Assembly: GCF_900021175.1 (NCBI RefSeq)
Contig: NZ_FCOP01000011.1
Location: 186,001-250,000, forward strand
DNA from: Pseudenterobacter timonensis
GTDB lineage: Bacteria; Pseudomonadota; Gammaproteobacteria; Enterobacterales; Enterobacteriaceae
Length of the DNA stretch: 64,000 bases
Direction: 5' to 3'
In this document: piece after piece, positions 24,156 to 34,529 of the stretch
Position numbering within the stretch: the first letter of the stretch is position 1
How the letters are laid out: each line of letters opens with the position of its first letter
Notes under the pieces: generated by a model
Database searches by the model: none
What the model was told of the DNA's origin: nothing
The model's input: only the letters and a program-made list of their open reading frames with translations
Made by a program: the position numbers and the translations under genes

Positions 24156-24431
24156 TTACTTATAAATTTTCGCACTGGCGTGGATATTGCCGTTGCTGCC
24201 GGGTTCACGCATCAGTATCGACTGATAGTAACGTGCGTGCCGGGCATCGGCTTCCTGTGCAAGGGCTTGATCTGCTTCGCTTTCGGTGGCGACGTTATGG
24301 TTAATATAAATCACACCTAAGCTCTGCACATCGTCCATATTTCTGGCCTGTCGGCCGTCTATCTTGATGGCTGCTATCGCGTTTGCGCTGAGCAAAAGCG
24401 CAGCCAGAACAGCAATTGCGATGTTTTTCAT
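24156..24431 (-). CDS. yjfY: DUF1471 secreted protein YjfY
   Basis: This 91-residue protein has a signal peptide (about 1-21, ending NAIAA) and one DUF1471 domain. The central RNMDDVQSLGVIYINHN and LMREPGSNGNIHASAKIYK match E. coli YjfY closely; its function is unknown. It is the third DUF1471 gene in the window after yjfN and bsmA. The minus-strand gene ends in the hairpin at 24076-24101. Confidence 0.88.
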   Translation of the reverse strand: MKNIAIAVLAALLLSANAIAAIKIDGRQARNMDDVQSLGVIYINHNVATESEADQALAQEADARHARYYQSILMREPGSNGNIHASAKIYK

Positions 24432-24644
24432 GATATGCGCTCCACGACTGCGTACTGCGTAACGGTTGAGTCTCTCCTTCTTGACGGTTGGGTTTCTAAT
24501 TTAAGTGTAATCGTTCCTGATGAGGGTGATGGCGACCATTTCTGATGCTGTTGTTCAAAAAAATGGCGCGTCTGAAGTTGGTTAATTTTAAACCATCGAT
24601 TCAGGGGCACTTCGCGGTTTGTGCGAATCTTTTGCACAATCGAC

Positions 24645-24673
24645 TTGAGTTATTTGGGGGGCGCAAGTAGAAT
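24645..24673 (+). promoter_or_regulatory. sigma-70 promoter of the rpsF operon
   Basis: TTGAGT at 24645-24650 and TAGAAT at 24668-24673 are separated by exactly 17 bp, close to the consensus. The rest of the 340-bp gap 24432-24771 holds the divergent yjfY upstream region and the rpsF leader; I see no gene in it. Confidence 0.75.
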
Positions 24674-24686
24674 GACGCGTCATTTT

Positions 24687-24746
24687 TCAGCCGACCTTTA
24701 ACACGTTCCTTGCCTCCCCGGGCCTCGGCTGACCCAGACAGGAGGC
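24687..24746 (+). promoter_or_regulatory. rpsF mRNA leader, probable S6:S18 autoregulatory RNA
   Basis: TCAGCCGA at 24687-24694 and TCGGCTGA at 24725-24732 form a perfect 8-bp stem. A competing stem can form between GCCTC at 24722-24726 and GAGGC at 24742-24746, close to the rpsF ribosome binding site. Bacterial rpsF leaders are known to bind the S6:S18 complex and repress translation. Position and pairing fit, but the conserved CCG loop was only judged by eye. Confidence 0.55.
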
Positions 24747-24753
24747 TGAATAA

Positions 24754-25167
<414 letters not shown>

Positions 25168-25173
25168 TTTCTG

Positions 25174-25720
<547 letters not shown>

Positions 25721-25749
25721 TCGGTCACGGTCCATTAATACGACTTTGA

Positions 25750-26211
<462 letters not shown>

Positions 26212-26232
26212 TTTTTTACTCTGTTCACGTCG

Positions 26233-26265
26233 AAACGCCGGCCTTGTGCCGGCGTTTTGCTTTTC
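26233..26265 (+). terminator. terminator of the rpsF operon
   Basis: AAACGCCGGC at 26233-26242 pairs perfectly with GCCGGCGTTT at 26248-26257, and a T-rich tract follows. Confidence 0.88.
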
Positions 26266-26361
26266 TGCCCAGACAGAAACGGTTCCTTCCCTTGTATCTC
26301 CGCCTTGCCTGTCGCATTCTCTGCTATAAAATGAAACGCAATTTTATCTTTGAGATTCGAT

Positions 26362-27291
26362 ATGGATACCGCCTCCTCATTCTCCGTTTTTGCCCGTAAA
26401 AAGGTTGCTTACGCCTGCGCTACGCTCTGTTGCCTGCTGTGGGGAAGCTCCTATCCGGCTATTAAAAGCGGTTATGAACTCTTTCAGATCGCCGCCGATG
26501 ATATCCCGTCGAAGCTGGTATTTGCCGGCTATCGTTTTTTGTTTGCCGGTCTGTTGCTGCTGCTGTTCGCTTTTATTCAGCGCAAGCCGCTTGCCCGGCT
26601 CACGCCGCGTCAGTTTGGCCAGCTCACGGCGCTGGGGCTGACTCAGACCGCCCTGCAGTATCTCTTCTTCTATATCGGGCTGGCGTATACGACCGGCGTT
26701 AAAGGGTCGATCATGAATGCGACCGGCACCTTTTTTAGCGTGCTACTGGCGCACTTTATCTACCAGAACGATCGCCTGAGCTATAACAAAACGCTCGGCT
26801 GTATCCTTGGCTTTGCGGGCGTCATGCTGGTCAACTTTAACAGCGGACTAAAGGATGTAAGCTTTATCTGGAACGGCGACGGTTTTATCGTGCTAGCCGC
26901 CTTTATTCTCTCTGCCGCCACGCTCTACGGGAAACGCATTTCCCAGACCGTTGACCCGACGGTGATGACAGGCTGGCAGCTGGCGATAGGCGGGGCGGCA
27001 TTGGTAGCGGGAGGCTATGCCACGGGCGGGACGCTGGAGGTGCACAGCATGAAGGCCGTTGCCGTGCTGGGGTATCTGACGCTGCTCTCATCCGTGGCGT
27101 TCGCCCTGTGGAGCGCGCTGCTGAAAGTGAACCGCGTTAGTATGATTGCCCCGTTCAACTTTGTCATTCCTGTCGCAGGGACGGTGCTTTCCGCCATCTT
27201 CCTCGGCGAAAACATTCTGGATATCAAATACGCGATTGCGCTGGTGCTGGTCTGCTCGGGGATCTGGTGGGTGAACAAGCGGAGCGCCTGA
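26362..27291 (+). CDS. EamA-family (drug/metabolite transporter) permease
   Basis: This is a 309-residue inner-membrane protein with about ten helices and two EamA repeats (about 15-145 and 165-300). The first repeat includes LLWGSSYPAIKSGYELF. Substrates of the family are diverse (amino acids, sugars, metabolites) and cannot be predicted here. I took the ATG at 26362 rather than the TTG twelve bases upstream. A possible promoter, TTGCCT-N16-TAAAAT at 26305-26332, lies before it. E. coli does not have this gene between rplI and ytfB. Confidence 0.82.
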   Translation: MDTASSFSVFARKKVAYACATLCCLLWGSSYPAIKSGYELFQIAADDIPSKLVFAGYRFLFAGLLLLLFAFIQRKPLARLTPRQFGQLTALGLTQTALQYLFFYIGLAYTTGVKGSIMNATGTFFSVLLAHFIYQNDRLSYNKTLGCILGFAGVMLVNFNSGLKDVSFIWNGDGFIVLAAFILSAATLYGKRISQTVDPTVMTGWQLAIGGAALVAGGYATGGTLEVHSMKAVAVLGYLTLLSSVAFALWSALLKVNRVSMIAPFNFVIPVAGTVLSAIFLGENILDIKYAIALVLVCSGIWWVNKRSA

Positions 27292-27300
27292 GAAGTGAAG

Positions 27301-27334
27301 TGCCGGGTGGCGGCTTCGCCTTACCCGGCCTACA
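27301..27334. repeat. single REP element
   Basis: The palindrome TGCCGGGTGG...TTACCCGGCCTAC lies between the convergent EamA gene and ytfB. Confidence 0.8.
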
Positions 27335-27338
27335 GGAA

Positions 27339-27965
27339 CTAGCGTGCCCGGATAAAACTGCCGTCGGGTTGACGGGTAAACAGCACCTGCTGACCGTTCC
27401 CCGTGTCAATCGTTAACCCGGTCACTACGCCGTTGGCATTCTGGCGAATTTGCACCATCTGGCCATTTTGCAGATTGCTCAGCGGTTTGCCTTCGCCCTC
27501 CACGCGCGCCATCGCATAGACATCCGTGGGCGGCAGGCGGTGGTCGCGGAAGAGCTGCGCCAGCGTTTTGCCAGGCTCAACCCGATAGGAGCGCCACTGC
27601 TGATCGATGCCGGAAGGCTGCTGAGCCTGGGGCTCGGCGGGCGCCGTCTGCGCCTGCGGCTCTTCCTCCTGAACGGGCTCTGGCTCGACCGGCGCGACCT
27701 GCTCGTCACTGTTCGGCGTGACCAGCTGTGCCTGCATTGGCCGTTCGTTGGCCTGCGGCTGAATATCCAGCTGCGCGTCACGGCTTACCGGGGCTGCGGT
27801 GTCGGTCTCATTGCCAGACGGAAGCAGAAAGCCCACGATCACCAGCAGGGCGGCAATAATAATGCCCCTGCGGTGTAAAGGCGGCAGCGGATCCATGATG
27901 CGAAAGTTGTCCGGCGCTTGCCAGATTTTCGCCAGGGTTGGTTTAAGTTCAAATCGCCCGGGCAT
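27339..27965 (-). CDS. ytfB: OapA-family cell-division-associated protein YtfB
   Basis: YtfB is a single-pass inner-membrane protein with a LysM-like OapA domain facing the periplasm. E. coli YtfB binds glycans and locates to the division site. The 208 residues show an N-terminal cytoplasmic part, a transmembrane segment (about 33-50), a Pro/Gln/Glu-rich linker, and the OapA domain with YRVEPGKTLAQLFRDHRLP. The ATG at 27965 after AGGAGGA was chosen over an upstream in-frame ATG. It is divergent from fklB. Confidence 0.92.
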   Translation of the reverse strand: MPGRFELKPTLAKIWQAPDNFRIMDPLPPLHRRGIIIAALLVIVGFLLPSGNETDTAAPVSRDAQLDIQPQANERPMQAQLVTPNSDEQVAPVEPEPVQEEEPQAQTAPAEPQAQQPSGIDQQWRSYRVEPGKTLAQLFRDHRLPPTDVYAMARVEGEGKPLSNLQNGQMVQIRQNANGVVTGLTIDTGNGQQVLFTRQPDGSFIRAR

Positions 27966-28193
27966 GGCTCTCCTCCTGCTCCGCGTCATTCCTCTGTACC
28001 GAAGTATAGTTTGCTAACTGCCTGATGGGTGTAGCAAAGTCCGCTTCCGTGATATCCGTTCGGGATTCATCCTGGTTATTCCTATTGTTTCTGTTTCATC
28101 GCAATTTGTCATCTTTCCTTCAGACAAAGTTTTACCCGTCAGGGCGTGGCTGATATGCTGCCCGCTACTTTAAATGTGATGGAAGGAAATCCC

Positions 28194-28814
28194 ATGACCA
28201 CCCCGACGTTTGATACCATCGAAGCGCAGGCAAGCTACGGCATCGGTTTGCAGGTAGGCCAGCAGCTGAGCGAATCCGGCCTGGAAGGACTGATCCCCGA
28301 GGCGCTGGTGGCGGGTATCGCTGACGCGCTGGAAGGCAAACATCCTGCCGTGCCGGTAGACGTTGTGCATCGCGCGCTGCGTGAAATCCACGAACGCGCT
28401 GACGCCGTTCGCCGCGCGCGTTTTGAAGAGATGGCTGCCGAAGGCGTGAAATATCTGGAAGAGAACCGCGAGCGCGAAGGCGTGAACAGCACCGAATCGG
28501 GCCTGCAGTTCCGCGTGATCAACCAGGGCGAGGGTCCAATCCCGGCGCGTACCGACCGCGTTCGCGTTCACTACACCGGCAAGCTTATCGACGGCACTGT
28601 GTTTGACAGCTCCGTGGCGCGCGGCGAACCGGCAGAGTTTCCGGTAAATGGCGTGATTGGCGGCTGGATTGAAGCGCTGACCCTGATGCCGGTCGGCTCT
28701 AAATGGGAACTGACCATCCCGCACAACCTTGCCTATGGCGAGCGCGGTGCAGGCGCTTCTATTCCGCCGTTCAGCACCCTGGTTTTTGAAGTCGAACTGC
28801 TGGAAATCCTCTGA
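28194..28814 (+). CDS. fklB: FKBP-type peptidyl-prolyl isomerase FklB
   Basis: FklB (FKBP22) is a dimeric cytoplasmic/periplasmic-type prolyl isomerase. The 206 residues have an N-terminal dimerisation domain of helices and a C-terminal FKBP domain (about 115-206) with [16 protein letters not shown] and [14 protein letters not shown]. At the active-site loop it reads GVIGGW, where E. coli has GVIPGW; this position varies in the family. The ATG follows GGAAGGA. Confidence 0.95.
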   Translation: MTTPTFDTIEAQASYGIGLQVGQQLSESGLEGLIPEALVAGIADALEGKHPAVPVDVVHRALREIHERADAVRRARFEEMAAEGVKYLEENREREGVNSTESGLQFRVINQGEGPIPARTDRVRVHYTGKLIDGTVFDSSVARGEPAEFPVNGVIGGWIEALTLMPVGSKWELTIPHNLAYGERGAGASIPPFSTLVFEVELLEIL

Positions 28815-28827
28815 CGGTCTCGTCTCT

Positions 28828-28849
28828 TCCTCTCCCTCCCGGGAGAGGA
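28828..28849. repeat. TCCTCTCCC/GGGAGAGGA inverted repeat
   Basis: A perfect 9-bp stem with a four-base loop lies 14 bases after the fklB stop. It belongs to the same CCCTCTCCC palindrome family as 11686-11707 and the arrays near ytfR and mpl. It may act as a weak terminator; no T-run follows. Confidence 0.65.
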
Positions 28850-29116
28850 AAATAGCGGCATATCCTCTTGTTACGCCTGAATCAACATTTTATCTTGCAA
28901 ATGTAGCTGTTACGTGTATTTTTGTGAGCTGTTTCGCGTTGTATGAGTGATATGCCACTCACTTTCAACATATAATTAACATTATATTCAAATCATAGTA
29001 TTCATCCCGCCGATTCTTACCTAATATCGATGAGTCTTTACATAAGACCGTCTCATGACGAAATGAAGGGCCAGCAGAGCCTTAACAACACAGACAGGTA
29101 CAACAGGAAAAAACAC
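28850..29116 (+). promoter_or_regulatory. cycA upstream region and leader
   Basis: This AT-rich gap has no gene. It contains TATAAT at 28971-28976 with a weak -35, and a TGAGTG-N6-CACTCA palindrome at 28944-28961 just upstream, a possible operator. A CA-rich stretch, CTTAACAACACAGACA at 29081-29096, lies shortly before the start codon. In E. coli the small RNA GcvB represses cycA by pairing with CA-rich sequence, so this stretch is a candidate target. That is inference from composition. Confidence 0.45.
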
Positions 29117-30526
29117 ATGGTAGATCAGGTTAAAGTCGCCGCCGACGAAGAGGCGTCGTCTGAACAGTCGCTACGGCGCAATCTTACAAACCGTCATATT
29201 CAGCTTATCGCTATTGGGGGCGCCATTGGCACCGGGCTGTTTATGGGGTCAGGTAAAACCATCAGCCTCGCCGGGCCGTCGATTATTTTCGTCTATATGA
29301 TCATCGGCTTTATGCTCTTTTTCGTGATGCGCGCAATGGGTGAACTGCTGCTGTCGAATCTCGAATATAAATCCTTTAGCGACTTCGCGTCCGATCTGCT
29401 CGGCCCCTGGGCCGGCTATTTTACCGGCTGGACCTACTGGTTCTGCTGGGTAGTGACCGGCATGGCGGACGTGGTGGCAATTACCGCCTACGCGCAGTTC
29501 TGGTTCCCCGGCCTCTCTGACTGGGTCGCTTCGCTGGCGGTGGTGATCCTGCTGCTGAGCCTTAACCTCGCCACCGTGAAGATGTTCGGTGAGATGGAGT
29601 TCTGGTTCGCGATGATCAAAATCGTCGCCATTGTGGCGCTGATTGTGGTCGGGCTGGTGATGGTGCTGACGCACTTTACCTCGCCGTCAGGGGTTCAGGC
29701 CTCGTTTGACCATCTGTGGAATGACGGCGGCTGGTTCCCGAAAGGGATTAGCGGCTTCTTTGCCGGCTTCCAGATTGCGGTCTTTGCCTTCGTCGGTATC
29801 GAGCTGGTCGGCACCACGGCGGCGGAAACCAAAGATCCGGAGAAATCCCTGCCGCGCGCCATTAACTCGATTCCGATTCGCATCATCATGTTCTACGTTT
29901 TTGCGCTGATCTTGATTATGTCCGTTACACCGTGGAGCTCGGTTGTTCCGACCAAGAGCCCGTTTGTTGAGCTGTTTGTGCTGGTGGGTCTGCCCGCTGC
30001 CGCCAGCCTGATTAACTTCGTGGTGCTCACTTCCGCCGCCTCTTCCGCCAACAGCGGCGTCTTCTCCACCAGCCGTATGCTGTTCGGGCTGGCGCAGGAA
30101 GGGGTAGCGCCGAAGGCGTTCGCCAAGCTCTCTAAGCGTGCGGTACCGGCGAAAGGGCTGACCTTCTCCTGCATCTGCCTGCTGGGTGGAGTGGTGATGC
30201 TCTACGTTAATCCGAGCGTGATTGGCGCGTTCACGATGATCACCACCGTGTCGGCGATCCTCTTCATGTTCGTCTGGACCATCATTCTCTGCTCTTATCT
30301 GGTCTACCGGAAGCAACGCCCGCAGCTGCACGCGGCCTCAAAATACAAAATGCCGCTCGGCAAACTCATGTGCTGGGTCTGCATGGCGTTCTTTGTCTTT
30401 GTGCTGGTGCTGCTGACGCTGGAAGATGACACCCGTCAGGCGCTTATCGTCACGCCGCTGTGGTTCATCGCGCTGGGGCTGGGCTGGCTGTTTATTGGCA
30501 AGAAACGTATGGCGGGAATGCGTTAA
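29117..30526 (+). CDS. cycA: D-serine/D-alanine/glycine:H+ symporter CycA
   Basis: CycA imports D-serine, D-alanine, glycine and D-cycloserine. The 469-residue member of the amino-acid/polyamine/organocation family has 12 membrane helices, with the substrate-site signature GGAIGTGLFMGSGKTI in helix 1 and FAFVGIELVGTTAAE in helix 6. I chose the ATG at 29117, which gives the E. coli terminus MVDQVKV; in-frame codons upstream belong to the leader. A REP-based terminator follows. Confidence 0.95.
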   Translation: MVDQVKVAADEEASSEQSLRRNLTNRHIQLIAIGGAIGTGLFMGSGKTISLAGPSIIFVYMIIGFMLFFVMRAMGELLLSNLEYKSFSDFASDLLGPWAGYFTGWTYWFCWVVTGMADVVAITAYAQFWFPGLSDWVASLAVVILLLSLNLATVKMFGEMEFWFAMIKIVAIVALIVVGLVMVLTHFTSPSGVQASFDHLWNDGGWFPKGISGFFAGFQIAVFAFVGIELVGTTAAETKDPEKSLPRAINSIPIRIIMFYVFALILIMSVTPWSSVVPTKSPFVELFVLVGLPAAASLINFVVLTSAASSANSGVFSTSRMLFGLAQEGVAPKAFAKLSKRAVPAKGLTFSCICLLGGVVMLYVNPSVIGAFTMITTVSAILFMFVWTIILCSYLVYRKQRPQLHAASKYKMPLGKLMCWVCMAFFVFVLVLLTLEDDTRQALIVTPLWFIALGLGWLFIGKKRMAGMR

Positions 30527-30532
30527 GCATGT

Positions 30533-30615
30533 TGCCGGGTGGCGCTGACGCTTACCCGGCCTACGTTCGCGGACGTTGTAGGCCCGGTAAGCGCGAGCGC
30601 CATCGGGCTTTTTTT
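30533..30615. repeat. BIME acting as terminator between cycA and ytfE
   Basis: Two inverted REP elements fill the gap between the convergent genes. The second one (about 30579-30608) ends in CATCGGGC followed by seven T, so it also works as a rho-independent terminator for cycA. Confidence 0.8.
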
Positions 30616-31276
30616 ATTCCCCGGCCAGTGCGCGCGGGAAGAGTACGTTGTTCTCAAGACTGATGTGTTCCATCAGATCGTCAATCATCTCGTTAATGCC
30701 GTTGTACATCGCTTTCCAGGTCGTGCACGCTTCCGGCGGTGGTGTAACGTTGTTGGTTGTGTGTTTGATCACCTCCAGCAGCTCGCCCGCGTCGTCGTGT
30801 TCGCTCTCCATCACGCTAATCGGGCCCATCGCCTGGCTGCCCATTCCCTGTTTGATCATCGGGAAGAGGATCTGCTCCTCTTTCATCAGGTGGCTGGAGA
30901 GCTCTTCGTGCAGCATGGTCAGGTATTTGGCCAGCCCGCGCGGTACGGAGGTTTTGTCGGCGTGAACGCGCTCCACTTTGGTCGCCTGCAGGATCAGTTC
31001 CGGCAGCTGCTCACGGTGACGATCATGGTAGCGCACAATGATATGGTCGATGATCTCCGCCAGCGGCGCGGTACGCCAGTCTTTGTCGATAGTCTGTTCA
31101 GCCAGTCGCGCCAGCTCCGCTTCAATCTCTTCCACGTTCAGCTCTTTACGCGCCGCCGCGCGCGCCAGCGTCTGTTTGCCGCCGCAGCAGTAGTCCATGT
31201 CATATTTACGGAACAGTGCGGATGCGCGTGGAATGGAGAGCGCCAGCTCACCTAAAGGTTGGTCACGAAAGGCCAT
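30614..31276 (-). CDS. ytfE: iron-sulfur cluster repair di-iron protein YtfE (RIC)
   Basis: YtfE is a hemerythrin-like di-iron protein that repairs or protects Fe-S clusters damaged by nitric oxide and oxidants. The 220-residue protein has an N-terminal ScdA/DUF542 domain with the CCGG motif (C30-C31) and a C-terminal hemerythrin domain with the spaced His/Glu ligands in [25 protein letters not shown] and MEHISLEN. A 23-bp NsrR operator lies just upstream, linking it to nsrR in this window. Confidence 0.96.
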   Translation of the reverse strand: MAFRDQPLGELALSIPRASALFRKYDMDYCCGGKQTLARAAARKELNVEEIEAELARLAEQTIDKDWRTAPLAEIIDHIIVRYHDRHREQLPELILQATKVERVHADKTSVPRGLAKYLTMLHEELSSHLMKEEQILFPMIKQGMGSQAMGPISVMESEHDDAGELLEVIKHTTNNVTPPPEACTTWKAMYNGINEMIDDLMEHISLENNVLFPRALAGE

Positions 31277-31302
31277 AACAGTTACCTCATCAATAATAAT
31301 AT

Positions 31303-31325
31303 AAAGTGCATTTTAAATGCATCTT
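31303..31325 (-). promoter_or_regulatory. NsrR operator upstream of ytfE
   Basis: Read on the minus strand this is AAGATGCATTT, one base, then AAATGCACTTT. The known NsrR operator is two inverted AAGATGCATTT half-sites with a one-base spacer. The first half is perfect and the second matches 9 of 11. It lies 27 bp before the ytfE start. Confidence 0.88.
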
Positions 31326-31456
31326 TAAAGTGAAGCTATAACCCTTTCGGATGAAGGGTGAAAATGAGATCTAAATCACAAATATTTCTTGATGGATAAC
31401 CTGCTGATACATAATTAAAAAATCACGAAAACAGACGGGCAACATGAACGGAACAT

Positions 31457-31483
31457 TAAACAAGCGGAGCGGGGTGCCGATAG
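31457..31483 (+). promoter_or_regulatory. sigma-28 (FliA) promoter of the first chemoreceptor gene
   Basis: TAAACAAG at 31457-31464, exactly 11 bp, then GCCGATAG at 31476-31483 match the FliA consensus TAAAGTTT-N11-GCCGATAA, with 7 of 8 in the -10 element. It is 33 bp before the chosen start codon. Confidence 0.75.
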
Positions 31484-31515
31484 ATACACGTTCACTACCC
31501 TTGTTAAGGCCTGTC

Positions 31516-33165
31516 ATGTTTAAACGTATCAAAGTTATTACCTTATTAATTATGGTGTTAATCGTGTTGGGGGCGATGCAGCTTATCACCGCCGCCATCT
31601 CTATAACCGCCCTGAATAACGACAAACACCACTTCAACGTCTCCCGGCTCGCCAGCAAGAACGTGGCGGAATTTACCGATGCGTGGATAAGCCTCAATCA
31701 GGCGCGCGTCACCCTTAACCGCGGCATGTTACGCCTGCAAAGCAGCATGGCGAGTCAGATCAACGGCGGTCAGCTAAACGAGCTGGTTAACAGCGCGAAA
31801 ACGCTGCTGGCAGACGCGCAGACGCATTACGACAAATACTACGTCCTGCCGGAAACGCCGGGTTTTGACGAACGGCTCGCGGATCGGCTGGAGGCGCAGT
31901 ATCGCAACTACTCCGCCACCCTGACGCGGATGAACTCTTTCCTGGCGCAGGGCAACCTGGAGGAGATGTTCAGGCAGAACGCCGAGCAGCAGCAGGTGGC
32001 GATGCAGAAGGTCTACCGCGAATGGCGCGAGGCGCAGTCTGAGCTGGCGGACGCCGGCATCCGCGATAATGAGAACGACTACCGGCGTATCCTCTGGATC
32101 CTCTCGGCGGCCATGCTGGTGGTTATCGCTGTGATTATCGCCAGCTGGATAGCGATGCGCCGCGTGCTGCTGCTGCCGCTTCATGAGGTGATGGAGCATA
32201 TCCGCGCTATCGCGCGGGGCGATCTGACGCAGCCGATAGAGACTCACGGCAAAAACGAGATGGCGCTGCTGGCTAAAAACGTCCACGAGATGCAGCAGGC
32301 GCTGGCGAATACCGTGGGCGTGGTACGCGACGGGGCCGATACCATCTTCACCGGCGCGGGCGAGATTTCGGCGGGGAGTAACGATCTCTCTTCCCGTACC
32401 GAGCAGCAGGCCGCCTCGCTGGAGGAGACCGCCGCGAGCATGGAGCAGCTGACCGCCACCGTGAAGCAGAATACCGATAACGCGCGGCAGGCCTCCCGTC
32501 TGGCGCTGGAAGCCTCCACAACCGCGACAAAAGGCGGAGCCGTGGTGGAGGGGGTGGTGCGCACGATGGATGAGATTGCCGCCAGCTCCAGCAAAATTGC
32601 GCAGATCACCAATGTGATCGACGGCATCGCCTTCCAGACCAACATTCTGGCGCTCAACGCCGCCGTGGAAGCGGCGCGCGCGGGTGAGCAGGGGCGCGGT
32701 TTTGCGGTGGTGGCAGGGGAGGTGCGTACGCTGGCGAGCCGTAGCGCCCAGGCCGCGAAAGAGATCAAAGTGCTTATCGACGACGCGGGCGAGCGCGTCA
32801 GCGCAGGCTCGCAGCTGGTGAATGACGCGGGGACAACAATGGCGGAGATCGTCAGCGCCGTCACGCGCGTCACCGATATTATGGGTGAGATCGCCTCCGC
32901 CTCTGATGAGCAGAGCCGGGGCATCGATCAGGTCGGCCAGGCGGTAGCCGAGATGGATCGCGTGACCCAGCAGAATGCCTCGCTGGTGGAGGAGTCGGCC
33001 GCCGCCGCGTTGGCGCTGGAGGAGCAGGCCGCTCGTCTGACCGAGGCGGTCGCGGTATTTAAAATTACGCGGAAACAGGCGGTGAAAGCGGCGCCAGTGA
33101 AAACGTATGTTGCAAAAGCGCAGCCTCTCGCAGCCACGTCTGAAGCGAACTGGGAAACGTTTTAA
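31516..33165 (+). CDS. methyl-accepting chemotaxis protein, Tsr/Tar-like
   Basis: The 549-residue chemoreceptor has TM1 (about 7-30), a periplasmic four-helix sensor (31-190), TM2 (191-214), HAMP, and a signalling domain with the tip [20 protein letters not shown]. It ends in NWETF, the tether for CheR and CheB found on high-abundance receptors. Ligand-site residues of Tsr and Tar, R64, N68, R69 and R73, are present at the same numbers, and F152 too. The position of the ligand-contacting Thr156 of Tsr is alanine. An amino-acid ligand is likely but its identity is unknown. The start follows AAGG, and the upstream in-frame ATG lies before the promoter. Confidence 0.93.
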   Translation: MFKRIKVITLLIMVLIVLGAMQLITAAISITALNNDKHHFNVSRLASKNVAEFTDAWISLNQARVTLNRGMLRLQSSMASQINGGQLNELVNSAKTLLADAQTHYDKYYVLPETPGFDERLADRLEAQYRNYSATLTRMNSFLAQGNLEEMFRQNAEQQQVAMQKVYREWREAQSELADAGIRDNENDYRRILWILSAAMLVVIAVIIASWIAMRRVLLLPLHEVMEHIRAIARGDLTQPIETHGKNEMALLAKNVHEMQQALANTVGVVRDGADTIFTGAGEISAGSNDLSSRTEQQAASLEETAASMEQLTATVKQNTDNARQASRLALEASTTATKGGAVVEGVVRTMDEIAASSSKIAQITNVIDGIAFQTNILALNAAVEAARAGEQGRGFAVVAGEVRTLASRSAQAAKEIKVLIDDAGERVSAGSQLVNDAGTTMAEIVSAVTRVTDIMGEIASASDEQSRGIDQVGQAVAEMDRVTQQNASLVEESAAAALALEEQAARLTEAVAVFKITRKQAVKAAPVKTYVAKAQPLAATSEANWETF

Positions 33166-33170
33166 AAACC

Positions 33171-33482
33171 TGCCCGGTGGCGCTTCGCTTACCGGGCCAG
33201 CGGGTTTGCAGTTGTAATGCAGGCCGGGTAAGGCGCAGCCGCCACCCGGCTTTTTTACGACGTGAAGTTTATCGCTCGTCGTAATTTGCCCGGTGGCGCT
33301 TCGCTTACCGGGCCTACGGGTTCGCAGTTGTAATGCAGGCCGGGTAAGGCGCAGCCGCCACCCGGCTTTTTTACGACGTGAAGTTTATCGCTCGTCGTAA
33401 TTTGCCCGGTGGCGCTTCGCTTACCGGGCCTACAGGTTCGCAGTTATAATGTAGGCCGGGTAAGGCGCAGCCGCCACCCGGC
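33171..33482. repeat. tandem BIME array, 116-bp period, 2.7 copies
   Basis: Units start at 33171, 33287 and 33403, a spacing of exactly 116 bp. Each unit holds a forward REP (TGCCCGGTGGCGCTTCGCTT...), a short spacer, an inverted REP and a linker. The linker contains its own inverted repeat, TTACGACG/CGTCGTAA. The last unit lacks the linker. The copies differ by only a few bases. The array fills the gap between the convergent chemoreceptor and ytfF genes; no gene is present. Confidence 0.92.
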
Positions 33483-33488
33483 AAAATT

Positions 33489-34454
33489 TTACAGCTCCGA
33501 CGCCGACGCTACCCTCGGCTTTTCCGGCTTCGCCCGCACGGCAATCGCCACGCCAGCTACGAGCAGCGCTATGCCGCAGGCGGTTAACAGGGGCGGCAGG
33601 CTCTGGCGTAGCAGGAAGGTATAAAGCAGTCCCGCCAGCGTCTCAAAGACAATAAGCGGGCCTAAAATCACCGTCGGCAGCTTCTGGCTGGCGATATTCC
33701 AGCACAGCGCCCCTACCCATGAACAGAGCACCGCGATAGCGATCATCAGCCCGACAAAAAACCACGGGCGCGGGCCGAACGGTAGCGCAAACGCGGGCTG
33801 CTGCATGCTAAGCCATCCGCAGGCGGCCGCGTACCCCAGCAGGGAGACCGGCAGCGTCACCAGCGCCTGGGCGGTGGCCCACATCATAGGATGTTTGTTC
33901 GGATTCTCCCGCAGCCAGCGCGCGTTGCGCAGGGCGTACCACGCCCAGCAGGCGACGGAGACCAGCGCCAGCAGAATGCCTGAACCGTAGCGCCAGAGGC
34001 TCACCTCCGCCAGACCGTGGCGCAGCTCGGCGATATTGACGCAGAACAGACCCAGAGCGATACAGACCAGCGCGGGCGCCATCGTCGACCAGGCGAGCCG
34101 GCCATCCCGCTGGCTATAAAAGAGGTTGGCAAAGACCGGAATCACCACCGGCAGGGTGCCGATAATCATCGTGGTGACCGGCGCGCCGGTGCGCTGTATG
34201 GCGCTTGCCAGGCAGGCGTAATAGATAAGATTACCCGTCAGGGTAAGGGCCAGCGCCGTTCGCCAGTCCTGGCGCGTAAGCTGGCGCAGGCGAACACGCC
34301 CGAGCCACGCCAGCGGGAGCGCAATCAGCCCCAGCGCCAGGTAACGCCCCATTGACTGCAACACCGCCGGGTAGTCAGGAACCAGTAACGGCCCGACAAA
34401 AATCAATCCCCACATCAGCCCCGCCAGGAGGGCATAGAGCACGCCGCTAACCAT
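33489..34454 (-). CDS. ytfF: EamA-family inner-membrane transporter YtfF
   Basis: YtfF is a ten-helix drug/metabolite transporter family protein of unknown substrate. The sequence follows E. coli YtfF along its length (VSGVLYALLAGLMWGLIFVGP, then RTGAPVTTMIIGTLPVVIPVFANL). I chose the ATG at 34454, preceded by GGA seven bases away, matching the E. coli terminus; an in-frame ATG at 34466 is the alternative. An AraC-type regulator gene lies immediately upstream on the same strand and might control it. The E. coli neighbours qorB and qorR are absent. Confidence 0.9.
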   Translation of the reverse strand: MVSGVLYALLAGLMWGLIFVGPLLVPDYPAVLQSMGRYLALGLIALPLAWLGRVRLRQLTRQDWRTALALTLTGNLIYYACLASAIQRTGAPVTTMIIGTLPVVIPVFANLFYSQRDGRLAWSTMAPALVCIALGLFCVNIAELRHGLAEVSLWRYGSGILLALVSVACWAWYALRNARWLRENPNKHPMMWATAQALVTLPVSLLGYAAACGWLSMQQPAFALPFGPRPWFFVGLMIAIAVLCSWVGALCWNIASQKLPTVILGPLIVFETLAGLLYTFLLRQSLPPLLTACGIALLVAGVAIAVRAKPEKPRVASASEL

Positions 34455-34529
34455 TTTTCTGTCCATATGGTGAATACCTGCGGGCAGTGTAGGGAGGGGG
34501 AGGGGCGAAATATTGTATGAGATTGCGCA

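Noticed and set aside
28146-28193. N-terminal extension of FklB from an upstream ATG
   Set aside because: The ATG at 28194 has a strong ribosome binding site and the conserved [12 protein letters not shown] start.
31444-31515. Upstream ATG extending the first chemoreceptor by 24 residues
   Set aside because: The FliA promoter at 31457-31483 lies inside this extension, so the transcript would start after that ATG. The extension also spoils the N-terminal membrane segment.
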